This document shows positions 1 to 9,911 of a stretch of 64,000 nt of DNA, piece after piece. A program made the position numbers and the translations under genes. The notes beneath the pieces were generated by a model that was not told where the DNA came from, ran no database searches, and saw nothing but the letters and a program-made list of their open reading frames with translations. Where the stretch lies: positions 157,228-221,227 of the forward strand of contig VKHL01000035.1 of assembly GCA_015146655.1 (NCBI GenBank). Direction: 5' to 3'. Source of the DNA: Ochromonas danica (Eukaryota; Sar; Chrysophyceae; Chromulinales; Chromulinaceae). Within the stretch, counting starts at the first letter, position 1. Each line of letters opens with the position of its first letter.

Positions 1-83
1 AGTAAAGTGATTTCGAAGGCTCCATTAGATAAGATATCCGCCGATGGACTACCACCATTCGAAGGTTGACGATTTTCTTGCAT
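1..83 (-). CDS. Possible 5' end of a gene truncated by the window edge
   Basis: An open frame of 27 codons begins with ATG at 83 on the minus strand and runs off the left edge without a stop. The predicted start reads MQENRQPSNGGSPSADILSN, a polar, probably disordered N-terminus. The AT-rich leader just upstream resembles leaders of other genes in this window. No family can be recognised from so short a piece. It could equally be a chance open frame. Confidence 0.35.
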   Translation of the reverse strand, partial: MQENRQPSNGGSPSADILSNGAFEITL

Positions 84-1448
84 TTTAATAATGAATATAT
101 CAACCAAGAATAAAGTTCAATTCAATCAATTGAGAATCTGTTTACAAGAAACCGAAAGAGATTTCTTGTTCTTCTTGCTGAATTTGCTGGGAAAAGAAGA
201 AGCAAGAAGAAGACCCCCTTTGGTTGGTCCGAGGTGGTGAAGCGAAGAGCTGAATCCTCTCTGCTGGCTGTTGTGCTGGCTGCATACAGCACAGCAGCAG
301 CGGCTCTCTTTGGGGAGGAGGGAGAGAACTTTCTGCGAACGGTCAGCGCCGTTTCTACTCTCCCACACACACTGCACACGCCGTCATCACCACCACATCA
401 TCATCACCAACCATCCGCACTAGGAGTTATAAATCCTCTTTTCAGAGGTTTGAAATAGTCAATTCCGAGGTTTGAAACAGGGGAACAGACCGCGTCGGGA
501 AGGTCTTCAACTTCTGTTGGTCTTCAACTTCTCCTGCACTTTTGACGGTGACTTGCGATTTGATGAAAAGCCTCGCTTTCAGAACCTCTTTTAGGTCAAG
601 CATGCGTCGCGTCTGTTCTCCTAACGCTTGTTAACAAACTTCCAATGGATCAAAACCAATCAATGGGCATTCACCAACAAGGTTTTTGAGAAGTGATGAT
701 TGGCGAGAAGGCTCTCATAATCCAGATCGGCAACATGCACTCTCCTCAATAATTCTGATCCTGACAAGCAAAAGGAACAGCCTCAAGCGTTTCAAATGTT
801 TTCCCAAGGCCTGACCGCATAGCATAGCATAGCATTGCTTGTGCAAGAGCTAGAGCTGCAATGGAGAGGAGTGGAAAAGGGGAAGATTTGACAAAACTAA
901 CGCTGTTGAGAATGAAACTGTCTTTATATCAAGTTACATGTACGCATGCATTAGACGTAAAGTGCACCACATTAGTTAGCGAGCTTGCTGTTGCTAAACG
1001 ACATAATTTTATACCTATTAGTGTATTATTTAAAAGCCTTGGAATTGCCTATTGGAAAGACAGGATTAGCGGGGAGCCAAAAGGATCGCTTACGATAAAG
1101 AATGTATCGCTGGGTTTACCTTGGGGTTTCTACTCTACCTGTCTTAAACAAAATTAAATAGTGGAGGCTCTTAGAGATAAAGATATCCGCCCCCCCCCCC
1201 CCTCCCCAAACCAGCAGGAGGAATTCTACGTACATTGATAACGAAGAAATAAAGAGAAATCTCTTCAAGTCACTAGAAATAAGGGTTTATAGATGCGTAA
1301 TTTGTAATTTGTGCAGCTGGCATGATGCGCGTTTTTGACGCAACCAGACTGTTTTTGTTGGTGGTGCTGCTGTGTGCTGGCGACAAGACAGAGTCACATT
1401 CGATCACTTTTCCTGGATTTCATTTTACTCCACGGCCAATACGGGGAA
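84..1448. other. Intergenic region with no convincing gene
   Basis: Open frames at 234-458 (+) and 861-1157 (+) have compositions unlike the real genes here and show no domain, so I treat them as chance. Small direct repeats are visible: an 11-nt unit near 445 and 467, a 14-nt unit near 501 and 519, a short AGCAT run near 822, and a poly-C tract near 1190-1202. Confidence 0.5.
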
Positions 1449-1724
1449 ATGGAAAGCAATGAGAGCAAGTCTGATGATAATGAGATGCAATCTGTGCCTT
1501 CCAGTCAAACTAATATAAAGGAGACTCAAAAGGAAGTGGATGAGATTTTCAAGCAAGTTCTTCTGGCAAAATTTAAGTTAGCAACTCTAAAGAGGAAAAG
1601 ACGATTACTTTTGGAGGAATTACATCGCCAATGTCTTGAAGGAGAATTGGAGCCCAAGAAGCGCTTGAAACCTTTCTTTGACAAATGCAAAAAGAACAAA
1701 ATCAATGTCGTCCAGCCGTCGTAG
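1449..1724 (+). CDS. Small charged helical protein, unknown function
   Basis: The ATG at 1449 gives a 91-residue protein. An upstream in-frame ATG at 1335 would add a Cys/Trp-rich stretch that looks like translated leader, so I prefer the internal start. The N-terminal 25 residues are acidic and serine-rich. The middle (about 25-65) is a Lys/Arg/Leu/Glu-rich helix likely to form a coiled coil (KFKLATLKRKRRLLLEEL), and the C-terminus is very basic. This composition suggests a nuclear or complex-bound small subunit, but I recognise no family. It is convergent with the capping-protein gene, with about 130 bp between the stops. Confidence 0.55.
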   Translation: MESNESKSDDNEMQSVPSSQTNIKETQKEVDEIFKQVLLAKFKLATLKRKRRLLLEELHRQCLEGELEPKKRLKPFFDKCKKNKINVVQPS

Positions 1725-1856
1725 AACTAACACCTTCTATTAATCCTCTTTGATAGATGGGTTTGTATATATAACATTATGAATATAAATAAATATGTCT
1801 CAATGAGAATCATTGCTGTTATTTAAAGTTAAGTAAATAAGATGCAAGCAAATTAT

Positions 1857-3097
1857 TTATTTTCTCATCTGTCGGGTGAGACGCACGGCATTAACATTCC
1901 ATTCCATCTTTGACTTCGTAATAGGCATGATTCTACGCATGGATCGGATCGTCTCACTGTTCATGTTTCCATACACATCTTCCAAGCCACCTTGCAAGGC
2001 ATTCTCTTCGGCCTATATTTCAGAAGAAGCAACACATATCACAGTCATGACTCGATCTCCAACAGAGAGACAAGGAAGGAACTTACCCGAATACGCTCGA
2101 AGATAACTTTGGCTAAATCTGATTCAGTTGAATATTCCAAAGTTTGAGTGGGAATAATTTTTGTCGACTGCATTTGAAGGTTTCCATCCTCGAAGTAGTG
2201 AACATGGATCTTAATCTCGCCTGTTAAAGTCACTGCGTTGGCTGAAGTTTTCGCTACTGCCCATGTGGACGTCCAACGACCACTCCAAAAGCTTCGAAGG
2301 TTAACCTTTTCACCAGAAACTAGAATAGAGATCACCCCGTCTCGAGCAAAGACACCTGCTGCTGATTGTTCGGCGAGATAATTGGCCTTCACATAGGTTT
2401 CAGAAACAAGTTGCAATTCTTGACGAAGGACCTCTAAACTTTCATCACTTGGGTAAGGCAAACTATCCTCTCTTGTGGTCTAATAGTAAAGATGTAAGAG
2501 GTTGTTGAATATACGGAGAAAGGAAAGCTTACCAGAGTGAGGTGATCCACAGCGAAAGTAGCCTTTGAACTTGGATCATAGTAATGGCTTGCATCAACCT
2601 CTCCTACAGTAGTTAAAACAGCCTATAATGAGAAAAGCAAAGGAGAGATGAAAACAAAGACCCACAGAATATGAAAAACGAGAGAATGGGTATTACCTTC
2701 CGACCAGAGGGAGTGGTAACAACCTTTCCTGTCTTAATATTAGCAGCACGTGCTATTCCAGCTGCTACAGAGTCAGGAATAATTTTCTCGGGGATAATTT
2801 TCCTAACATCTATTAAGAACAAAAGCATTATGAGAAGAAAGTCAATAAAAGCCCTGCTGAAACAAAGGGGAAAATTGTTTTACTAACCTGCCAAGATCTC
2901 ATTGAATTGACCAGGAGGACTACTTAAGAGATAATGTTGTGCAATTTGTAACTTCTCTTCCTCAGAGATCTTTATAAGAGGAAAGTTAATGAAGAAAAAA
3001 AAGGGCAAGAACAAATTAGGAAGAAATAATGAATGTTAGTGAAAAGAGAATGCTAATGTTATACCTCTTCAATTAATTCTTCTTCTGCGTCACTCAT
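1857..3097 (-). CDS. CAPZA: F-actin-capping protein subunit alpha
   Basis: Six exons, inferred by splice sites and frame: 3097-3065, 2969-2888, 2809-2697, 2622-2533, 2479-2087 and 2012-1857. They join in frame to 288 residues, close to the usual length of about 286. Family landmarks appear in order: the PPGQFNEILADVR segment, a central LTTVGEVDASHYYDPSS region, the FWSGRWTSTW motif, a strand-forming GEIKIHVHYFEDGN block, and the C-terminal amphipathic tentacle after SMRRIMPITKSKMEWN. The alpha subunit pairs with CapZ beta to cap barbed ends of actin filaments in the cytosol. The beta subunit is not in this window. Introns are 53-95 nt with GT-AG ends. The divergent neighbour at 3359 leaves a 261-bp shared promoter region. 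Confidence 0.92.
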
Positions 3098-3358
3098 CAC
3101 TATTTAAATGGAAAATCTTAACAAGAAGATTGTAGAGTAAGTAATAGAAGGATTGAATCAGACCAACTAATGAAAGGCAAGAAGATCGATCCGATCGACC
3201 AACAGAGAGAGATCTTCCTTCACACTGTCAACACTGTTGTTTCTTCACGCGTTTTTCAAAACGAAAACTTGTTTCTTCTGCCATAAGATGAACGCGTTTG
3301 TTGCCACATCATTTTGTGTTGGCAAGTCAGCTCTCATATCGTAATAGAAAACAAAGTG
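3098..3358. promoter_or_regulatory. Divergent promoter region, capping protein alpha / LON-domain gene
   Basis: These 261 bp separate two divergent start codons. The sequence ACGCGTTT occurs twice (near 3247 and 3292), on both flanks of a pyrimidine-rich stretch. The same octamer or its complement recurs near 44467 and 51114, close to other gene starts. This is a candidate control element only; no TATA-like box stands out. Confidence 0.35.
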
Positions 3359-4514
3359 ATGACATCTTCTTCTGTTTTTCTCTTTTTGCTAATTGCCACC
3401 AGTTCTTATCTTTCAGATGCCTTTAAACGATTATCGACCTATAGTAAAGCTTTAGAAAACCATGTCTTTTGCAGTCATCGACAACATTGGGCTCTTTCTG
3501 CCCAATTACGAAGTGAAGAACTCTCCTTATGGAAGGAGCAAGTCGAATATGTTGATTTAAATGCTCCATTGATTTCTTCTCCTTCGAATACTGTTCGTAC
3601 ACTCCCACTTTTCCTTCTTGGTAAACCTTTTTTCCCTGAAGGAGGAACTATTCTCAATGTCTTTGAGATGCGCTACAGGTAAGAATTATTGCATGAAACT
3701 AGTAAGATAAGGAATGTTTCATTACACAGTCTGATACTAATTGTTCTCCTAATCTCTTATTGATCTTTAACTGGTGTGTTCTAGACAACTCATGTATGAT
3801 ATTGCGAAAAACGATGACGTATTTGGTTACATTCACACCAACGGCGCTACGGGTCAAATTGCACGTATTGGAACCTTATGCAAAGTAGTTGAACGTCAAC
3901 TTCTTGAAGATGGTAGACAATATATTGCTTTACAAGGTATTGGGAGATTCCAGGTGAATAAGATTGAGAAGACCTTGCCTTATGTCGTTGCGGAGGTGGA
4001 GACTGGCATTGAAGATGATCCTCCTAAGGAGGACAATGAGAAACTCCTTGAGGAATTAGAACGAAATGTCTATGATGCTGTTAAATATTATGTGAGGTTA
4101 ATGCGTACACATAGTAGTAATCGTGATTTGGTGCTACCCATCGCTGTCAAGGCTAATCGACCTACTGTGACAGCCACCGAGAATGGTGAACGAAGTATTG
4201 CAGAACGTCGAACAGCATTCAGCTTTGCACTTTGCAATATGATTCAAATGACTCAAGATCGAGAAGCACAACTCATGTTACAAACTCGAGATACAAAGAA
4301 AAGATTGATGGTTGAGAAGGAAATTCTATCAAAAGCTTCGGAGTTAATTGGAGATCAATTGGTGGCTATGCAGATTATTACTTCTGCACAAAGGGATATG
4401 ATCCAATCAACTACTTTTGGGGATCCTTTTGATAATGATATTTTGCCAAAGGAAACAGAAGAAGTAGTCGAGGATAAAGAGAAAGATGAGTGGGATTTGT
4501 CTAATATGATGTGA
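3359..4514 (+). CDS. Plastid-targeted LON substrate-binding-domain protein (copy 1)
   Basis: Two exons, 3359-3678 and 3785-4514, joined through a split Arg codon give 349 residues. The start at ATG 3359 is chosen because it begins directly with a signal peptide (SSVFLFLLIATSSYLSDAFK). The SDA|F cleavage context followed by a basic Ser-rich stretch is the bipartite plastid signature of red-derived secondary plastids. The body has the N-terminal domain of Lon protease without AAA+ or peptidase parts: LPLFLLGKPFFPEGGTILNV, an FEMRYRQL motif, then the GRRYIALQGIGRF-like core strand (GRQYIALQGIGRF) and a C-terminal helical bundle. Stand-alone LON-domain proteins occur in plants and algae, but their role is not settled. 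A diverged tandem copy follows. Confidence 0.8.
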
Positions 4515-4989
4515 TGTGATACCATCCAAGGCGCGTAATGAACCTGAAGAATCTGCGTTTTATAGGCTGAAAGACTTTCTAGGATCCAATTCTTATCCAC
4601 GCAGAGCTTTTATTATTCTGTGAATAAATGACTTGGCTTACACTGCCAGATTTCGGATTGCTACCGATCATAGCATCAACAGAATATAGATAAGTTGTCT
4701 GTTACAGGACAGGAGCAATGTAAGGTTTAAGGTCAGAAAATGAGAGATCCACGATAGGAATGTCTTCTTTGTATAATATCAGCTCTCCCCGCCTAATCTC
4801 TTCCAACGCACAAGCGTTTAATCCCTCACACTGAATGAGGATCTTCAAGATATTGAAATCCTTGCTAGAGCAGTAAGTGAATTATCTCATAGAAGAGGTT
4901 ATGAATCACAATCCATCTAATCATCATAACATTAGATAGAAGAGGTGACGATTCTTATCAACAAGTTCTCTAACGAAATTAGTGGAAGA
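4515..4989. other. Intergenic region between the two LON genes
   Basis: About 475 bp of AT-rich sequence carrying the 3' region of copy 1 and the leader of copy 2. I see no coding signal, RNA gene or extended repeat. Confidence 0.5.
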
Positions 4990-5908
4990 ATGCTTGCGAT
5001 TCTGATTGTTCTCTTCTTCGCGAGCATTTCATGTGTGACCACTTTCACTTTCGTTGGTAGCCTGCGATTGAAAAGGATTGATCACTTGAAACTACATAGT
5101 ACTTCGCGAGAGCTTCCAGACCTTTGGAAGGAGAAAATAGAATGGTTGCAAGAAGAAGATAAACCGAGACCAATACACCCAGAAAACCGCTCTATGATCT
5201 TCACGTTTTGTTCGTCTCAAGTGGTTTTCCCCACAAGCGTACATATTCTAGATGTCGAAGAGAATGACAGGTGATAAATACTTCACTCGATTTCAATGGG
5301 AAGGTTGAGTTGATGCTCGCGTTTTGCTTTGAGGCAGGATCGTTTTCGAAAACAAGTCAAAAGTTGGTATTGTTTTCTCTGATCCTAGTACTGGCTATAT
5401 TGCTCGTGTCGGAACCATGTGCGAAATTAAGGATCAGCAAAGAGATTATAATAATACCAAAGTACGTCTCACTTTGAAAGGAACTGGACGATTTCGGATT
5501 TATCAATATCATACACTTCTCACAAATACTAATTCTGTTATTCAAACAGAGCTGCAAGACGAAATCAATTCTCACGAACATGCTGTAATAGGATTAGTAA
5601 ATGATCTATTGGAGGCCATTAAGTATTATGCTCAATTAACGGGAGAGTTCTTTGGGGATGATGTTGCAATTACTCACTTTCCTTTGTTGCAATGTTGGGA
5701 AGCCTTTGAGTCCTGGAATCCTGCTGTTGAGACCTCAACCTCCTTTAGCTTTCTTGTGGGCAGCTTCCTTCCTCAAGATCCCTTAGTATCGCAGTTAATG
5801 CTACAAACTACTGATTTGGAAGCTCGATTGCGATCTGAACTGTACATCATGAATGAGATCAATTGTCAATTAGACGAAGTTCTTTTCAATATGGGAATAC
5901 ATTCTTAA
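4990..5908 (+). CDS. Plastid-targeted LON-domain-like protein (diverged copy 2)
   Basis: Two exons, 4990-5270 and 5338-5908, encode 283 residues. The first true ATG is at 4990; the in-frame upstream codon at 4945 is GTG. The N-terminus is a signal peptide (MLAILIVLFFASISCVTTFT) followed by a basic region, again suggesting plastid import. The protein aligns with copy 1 in LWKEKIEWLQEE, GYIARVGTMCEIK, LTLKGTGRFRIYQ, a helix with LLEAIKYYAQL, and SQLMLQTTDLEARL. The single intron sits at the equivalent Arg codon in the same phase as in copy 1. It is shorter, has lost the proline/glycine-rich first strand and the acidic tail of copy 1, and is probably functionally diverged. Confidence 0.75.
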
Positions 5909-6036
5909 AACTGAAATGAAAGAGACAATATTGAGGATGATTGAGGAGGTTTTAGATCTTTACATGATAACCAACAAGCCAATGTGTCACAAACATTGCT
6001 GTTCCTACGCATGCATGTCACACAATAATTGAGGCA

Positions 6037-7077
6037 TTAAATTCCGAGCTGTTCTTTTAAGCTACCTTGCTGAACCATTTCCTTCACAATATCCAAACCT
6101 CCCACCAGCTGTCCCTTGACATAGAGCTGAGGATAAGTGGGCCAATCTGAGTACTCTTTCAACCCTTGACGAACTTCTTCATCTGTAAGAATGTTGAAAG
6201 AAGAATATTCCACTCCACTATCTTTCAAAATGGAGACAATTGTTGAACTAAATCCACAACGAGGAGCATCAGGAGTGCCTTTCATAAAGAGCATAACCTG
6301 TGCTTGGTTAATGAGATCATGCAATCTCTCTTGGAGCGGCTTAACAGCAGCAGGAGACTGGGCTGCATTTGCAGCATCAATAACATGTTGAATATCAAAC
6401 TGATCAATAAGATTTCCTTGTTGAGCCATTTCCTTCACAATATCTAAACCTCCTACAAGCTGTCCCTTGACATAGAGCTGAGGATAAGTGGGCCAATCTG
6501 AGTACTCTTTCAACCCTTGACGAACTTCTTCATCTGTTAAGATATCAAAAGAAGCAAAGGGAACATTACTTTGTTGCAACAATTCCACCATTTGACGACT
6601 AAATCCACAGCGAGGTTGAGCAGGACTGCCTTTCATAAACAACATGACAGGGGCAGTGTAGATCAACTGCTCCAATCGACGATTTAAGACTTCTTTCTTC
6701 TTTTTCTTCTCGTCCTCTTCTGCATTATTGGTAAAACTAGAAACATTAGAGATCTCATTCAAATCTTTGACTAGCTTGGAGACTGTGGATGGTGTCGCTC
6801 CTTCAAACTTGGCGACAATCTTCGAACCAATGCAAGTGAAGAAAGTTGGGACCAGGGTCACACTCAGCTTCTCGCTTAGTTCAGGAACTCCTTCTGCTTC
6901 AATTGTGCGAAACTTGATTGTTGGATACTTTTCTTCAAGTGCTGCGTAGACACTTTGCATTTGACCGTCTCTTCTAGATGGTTCATGCCATTCTGCCCAA
7001 AAGAAAAGAACAAATTTCGTTTCTTTCTCATTTTGAAGACTAATATATTCTTGTAAACTTTTCAACTCAACTGGCAT
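6037..7077 (-). CDS. GLRX3: Multidomain monothiol glutaredoxin (PICOT / GLRX3 type)
   Basis: An intronless 346-residue protein with a thioredoxin-like domain (about 1-110), a Lys/Glu linker, and two monothiol glutaredoxin domains (about 130-225 and 250-340). The thioredoxin-like site reads WAEWHEPSRRD and lacks the CxxC pair, as is common in this family. Both glutaredoxin domains have CGFS active sites (RCGFSRQ and RCGFSST) and the glutathione-binding WPTYPQLYV segment. The family binds bridging [2Fe-2S] clusters through glutathione and helps deliver iron in the cytosol and nucleus. An 80-bp stretch is identical in both glutaredoxin domains. Divergent from the SSADH gene. Confidence 0.95.
   Translation of the reverse strand: MPVELKSLQEYISLQNEKETKFVLFFWAEWHEPSRRDGQMQSVYAALEEKYPTIKFRTIEAEGVPELSEKLSVTLVPTFFTCIGSKIVAKFEGATPSTVSKLVKDLNEISNVSSFTNNAEEDEKKKKKEVLNRRLEQLIYTAPVMLFMKGSPAQPRCGFSRQMVELLQQSNVPFASFDILTDEEVRQGLKEYSDWPTYPQLYVKGQLVGGLDIVKEMAQQGNLIDQFDIQHVIDAANAAQSPAAVKPLQERLHDLINQAQVMLFMKGTPDAPRCGFSSTIVSILKDSGVEYSSFNILTDEEVRQGLKEYSDWPTYPQLYVKGQLVGGLDIVKEMVQQGSLKEQLGI
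6107..6537. repeat. 80-bp exact direct repeat inside the glutaredoxin gene
   Basis: Positions 6107-6186 and 6458-6537 are identical over 80 bp. They encode the same segment (from TDEEVRQGLKEYSDWPTYPQ into VKGQL) of the two glutaredoxin domains. Sequence on either side differs at many positions, including synonymous ones, so the identity is local. Confidence 0.9.
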
Positions 7078-7471
7078 CTTCTTCTTATTCTTCTTTCTCT
7101 ATCGTATCTCGATCTTTTGCCAATAAATGTGGTGGAAATGGAATGGACCAAAGAAGAAGAAGTTGAGGCAAGTTCTGAAGGAAGACAATCTAAAGGAAAT
7201 ACGTAAAGGATAAAAGGAATTCCTTTCATCTGTCTAAAGTCAAAAGTTAGAAGTCAGACACACCACGCATAAGCATAAGTGATAAATTTACAGTTAAAAC
7301 TTATAGTTCTTTATACAAAACCCGCCATTGCGAGTTGTGCTGGATCTGTACTAGTATACTGTACGAGTATCATCCACTGTCTCTGTCTGCTGGCTTGCAA
7401 GAAATTGAAGCTGGGCTGTCAGACTTAACTTGATCGTATCGAGTCTACTGTCAACGAGTCTATTATCAAAG
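7078..7471. promoter_or_regulatory. Divergent promoter region, glutaredoxin / SSADH
   Basis: 394 bp between two divergent starts. It includes a TTAACTT element near 7425, about 45 bp before the SSADH ATG; similar elements lie near other starts in the window. No other signal is obvious. Confidence 0.3.
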
Positions 7472-9049
7472 ATGCTTTCTTCTTCTAGAATCCTCTCTAC
7501 TTCTTCTTTTCATCATCTCTCTAGAAGAGAATTAAAGACCATTTCTTCTCAACTACCTAATCATATCACAATTCAACATCCTCATCTTCTTCGTAACACA
7601 CCTTTTATTAATGGTCATTTCCTTGATAATGAGATCTTTCCTACTGAAAGAACCTTTAAAGTCATGAACCCTGCTAATGGCAAGGTCTTAGCTCATCTTC
7701 CCAGTCTCCATGAGAAAGAGATCGATCAAGCTATCCAATCTGCACACACTGCTTGGAAGACTTGGAAAGAGACTACCGCTTATGAAAGATCAAAAATCTT
7801 ACAGAAAATCTCACATTTGATGACAAAATACTCAGACGATCTCGCTGCTATTATCACTTTAGAAGCAGGTAAACCCACCAGTGAAGCGAAGGGAGAGATT
7901 GGATATGCTATATCCTTTATTGACTTCTATGCTGAAGAAATTAAACGAGTTCATGGGGATACGTTCCCATCTCCTTCACGTAATCGTCGTACTTTTACTA
8001 TTAAGCAACCTGTAGGTCCAGTTGGGTTAATTACTCCATGGAATTTCCCCAGTGCTATGATAACACGTAAAGTAGCCCCTGCTTTAGCTGCAGGATGTAC
8101 TGTTGTGTTAAAACCTTCTGAAGAGACACCTCTTTCTGCCTTGGCTATGGCAGCTATCTGTCATGAAGCTGGAGTTCCTCCTGGTGTGCTTAATATCATC
8201 ACAGTGGGTAGAGAAGATGTTACCATGGCAGGTAGTCGTCTTTGTCATTCTCCTCTCATTCGCAAGATTTCCTTTACTGGCTCTACAGTTGTTGGTAAAT
8301 GGTTAATGAGAGAAGCTTCTACAACAGTAAAGAAAGTCTCTCTGGAATTGGGTGGAAATGCTGCTTTCATCGTGTTCGATGATGCTGACCTTGATATTGC
8401 TGTTCAAGCATTAATGTTATCTAAATTTCGCAATGCTGGTCAAGCTTGTATTGCCTCGAATCGTGTCTTTGTTCAACAAGGTGTTTATAAGAAGTTTGCT
8501 GATCGTCTTTCTGCTGCTGTTGTAGCTAATTTGAGATGTGGATATGGATTTGATGCGGCAACTACTGTTGGTCCCTTGATTAATGCACAAGGTTTGAATA
8601 AAGTTCATAATCAAGTTGAAGATTGTAAGACAAAAGGTGCTAAAGCATTAGTAGGTGGACAACCACATGGTAATTTGAATGCCTTGGGTGGATTCTTTTA
8701 TGAGCCAACAGTCTTGGTGGATGTCACGAAAGACATGTTACCATTTACACAAGAAACCTTTGGACCTATTGTTCCACTTATCCCTTTTACAACTGAAGAT
8801 GAAGTTGTTGACTTAGCCAATGATACTCCTTTTGGATTATCTGCCTATTTCTGTACGAAAGATCTTCGTCGTGCATTCCACATGGCTGAGAGATTAGAAG
8901 CTGGTATGGTTGGAGTTAATGAAGGTGCCATTAGCTTTGCAGCTGCTCCTTTTGGAGGTGTGAAAGAAAGTGGTTTGGGTAGAGAAGGAGGTGCACAAGG
9001 ATTGGAAGAGTATCTAGAGGAAAAGTACGTGTGCATTGGTGGTCTCTGA
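7472..9049 (+). CDS. ALDH5A1: Succinate-semialdehyde dehydrogenase, probably mitochondrial
   Basis: Intronless; the ATG at 7472 gives 525 residues. The in-frame codon at 7430 is TTG and is not used as start. Residues 1-27 are Ser/Arg/His-rich without acids (MLSSSRILSTSSFHHLSRRE), typical of a mitochondrial presequence. The aldehyde dehydrogenase fold is complete: TPWNFPSAMITRK cofactor region, FTGSTVVGK, the catalytic glutamate in SLELGGNA, the catalytic cysteine in NAGQACIASNR, and the C-terminal PFGGVKESGLGREGG motif. The overall pattern is that of the GabD/ALDH5 branch, which oxidises succinic semialdehyde to succinate with NAD(P)+ at the end of the GABA shunt. A related broad-substrate ALDH cannot be excluded. 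Confidence 0.9.
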   Translation: MLSSSRILSTSSFHHLSRRELKTISSQLPNHITIQHPHLLRNTPFINGHFLDNEIFPTERTFKVMNPANGKVLAHLPSLHEKEIDQAIQSAHTAWKTWKETTAYERSKILQKISHLMTKYSDDLAAIITLEAGKPTSEAKGEIGYAISFIDFYAEEIKRVHGDTFPSPSRNRRTFTIKQPVGPVGLITPWNFPSAMITRKVAPALAAGCTVVLKPSEETPLSALAMAAICHEAGVPPGVLNIITVGREDVTMAGSRLCHSPLIRKISFTGSTVVGKWLMREASTTVKKVSLELGGNAAFIVFDDADLDIAVQALMLSKFRNAGQACIASNRVFVQQGVYKKFADRLSAAVVANLRCGYGFDAATTVGPLINAQGLNKVHNQVEDCKTKGAKALVGGQPHGNLNALGGFFYEPTVLVDVTKDMLPFTQETFGPIVPLIPFTTEDEVVDLANDTPFGLSAYFCTKDLRRAFHMAERLEAGMVGVNEGAISFAAAPFGGVKESGLGREGGAQGLEEYLEEKYVCIGGL

Positions 9050-9359
9050 GGTTTAATATTCCACTCTTTGTGGTCTGTGGCAGATTGATTATTCTTGTGA
9101 TTCTGCATGACTTTTAACGTTGTAATTGAATACAAACACCTTTCATTATCATTCTTGTTTGTTGTATATTATCATATTACAGGATATAATGAGATCAGAA
9201 CAGAACAATATTGGTGATATATACCATACCCCCTTTGGTTTGATAAGGGCTGGGTTGATTTACTTGGTGAAGTAGAATACGAATACCAACATTACTATCA
9301 TCATTTTCTACAAATCAGTCACACCCGTCCTACACGCAGGTCGAAAGTCCAGTTTATTC

Positions 9360-9665
9360 TGCGAAAGTAAAGTACTAAAGTCCACTTTTACGGCCACTTT
9401 TCCTCTGCGGCCGCTACACGGCATTTTGGATTGCGGTGGAAAAGTACAAAAGTACGAAAGTACGGAAGTGTGAGCAAAACGTTGTTGGAGAAAATGGACG
9501 AAGACATCTCTCCCCAGAAGATCCTTCCCCTCCCCTTCGACTAAATCCTTATCCCGACGGTCCATGGTCAAGTTTTTTTTTAGAAAGGAGCACTCTAGCC
9601 ACTTTTATTGATGCCGAAAGAAAGTGATTCGAAAGTACAAAAGTGGCTGTGCCTTTTGTACTTTA
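9360..9665. repeat. Dispersed AAAGTAC / GTACTTT word cluster
   Basis: The heptamer AAAGTAC or its complement, and one-base variants such as AAAGTCC and AAAGTGG, recur at 9363-9395, 9440-9472 and 9630-9665 in both orientations. In the densest part, units are spaced about 9-10 bp apart. This could be a degenerate minisatellite or a set of binding sites upstream of the TPR-MYND gene. Confidence 0.55.
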
Positions 9666-9750
9666 GAACGGACTTTTTTTGGAAATCGGACTTTTTAGTT
9701 TGGCACTTTTTCTGCGTGTTGGACGAGCGACTGTGCGTACGTACATCCCA

Positions 9751-9799
9751 TGGTGGTAAAATACAGTGGTAAAATAGACACGTAGGAAGTGGTAAAATG
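9751..9799 (+). repeat. Three copies of GTGGTAAAAT
   Basis: The decamer occurs three times within about 50 bp, separated by 2 and about 15 bp, ending roughly 110 bp before the ATG of the TPR-MYND gene. Possibly part of its promoter. Confidence 0.55.
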
Positions 9800-9911
9800 G
9801 CGCAACGAAGAAGGTCCAACCAAGTGGAAAGCAAAGTGAATCAATCGTTGATTGAGGAGATAGTGAAAGAAAGAAGACAATATCTTCTTCCTATTCTTTC
9901 TCTTTCTATAT

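Larger units (their letters stand above)
9050..9911. other. Repeat-rich intergenic region
   Basis: 862 bp without a convincing gene. The open frames here come from repeated AAAGTAC/GTACTTT words and are not protein-like. Two repeat clusters are listed separately. Confidence 0.55.

Noticed and set aside
861-1157. 98-residue open frame on the plus strand
   Set aside because: No domain, no promoter context, and composition near random.
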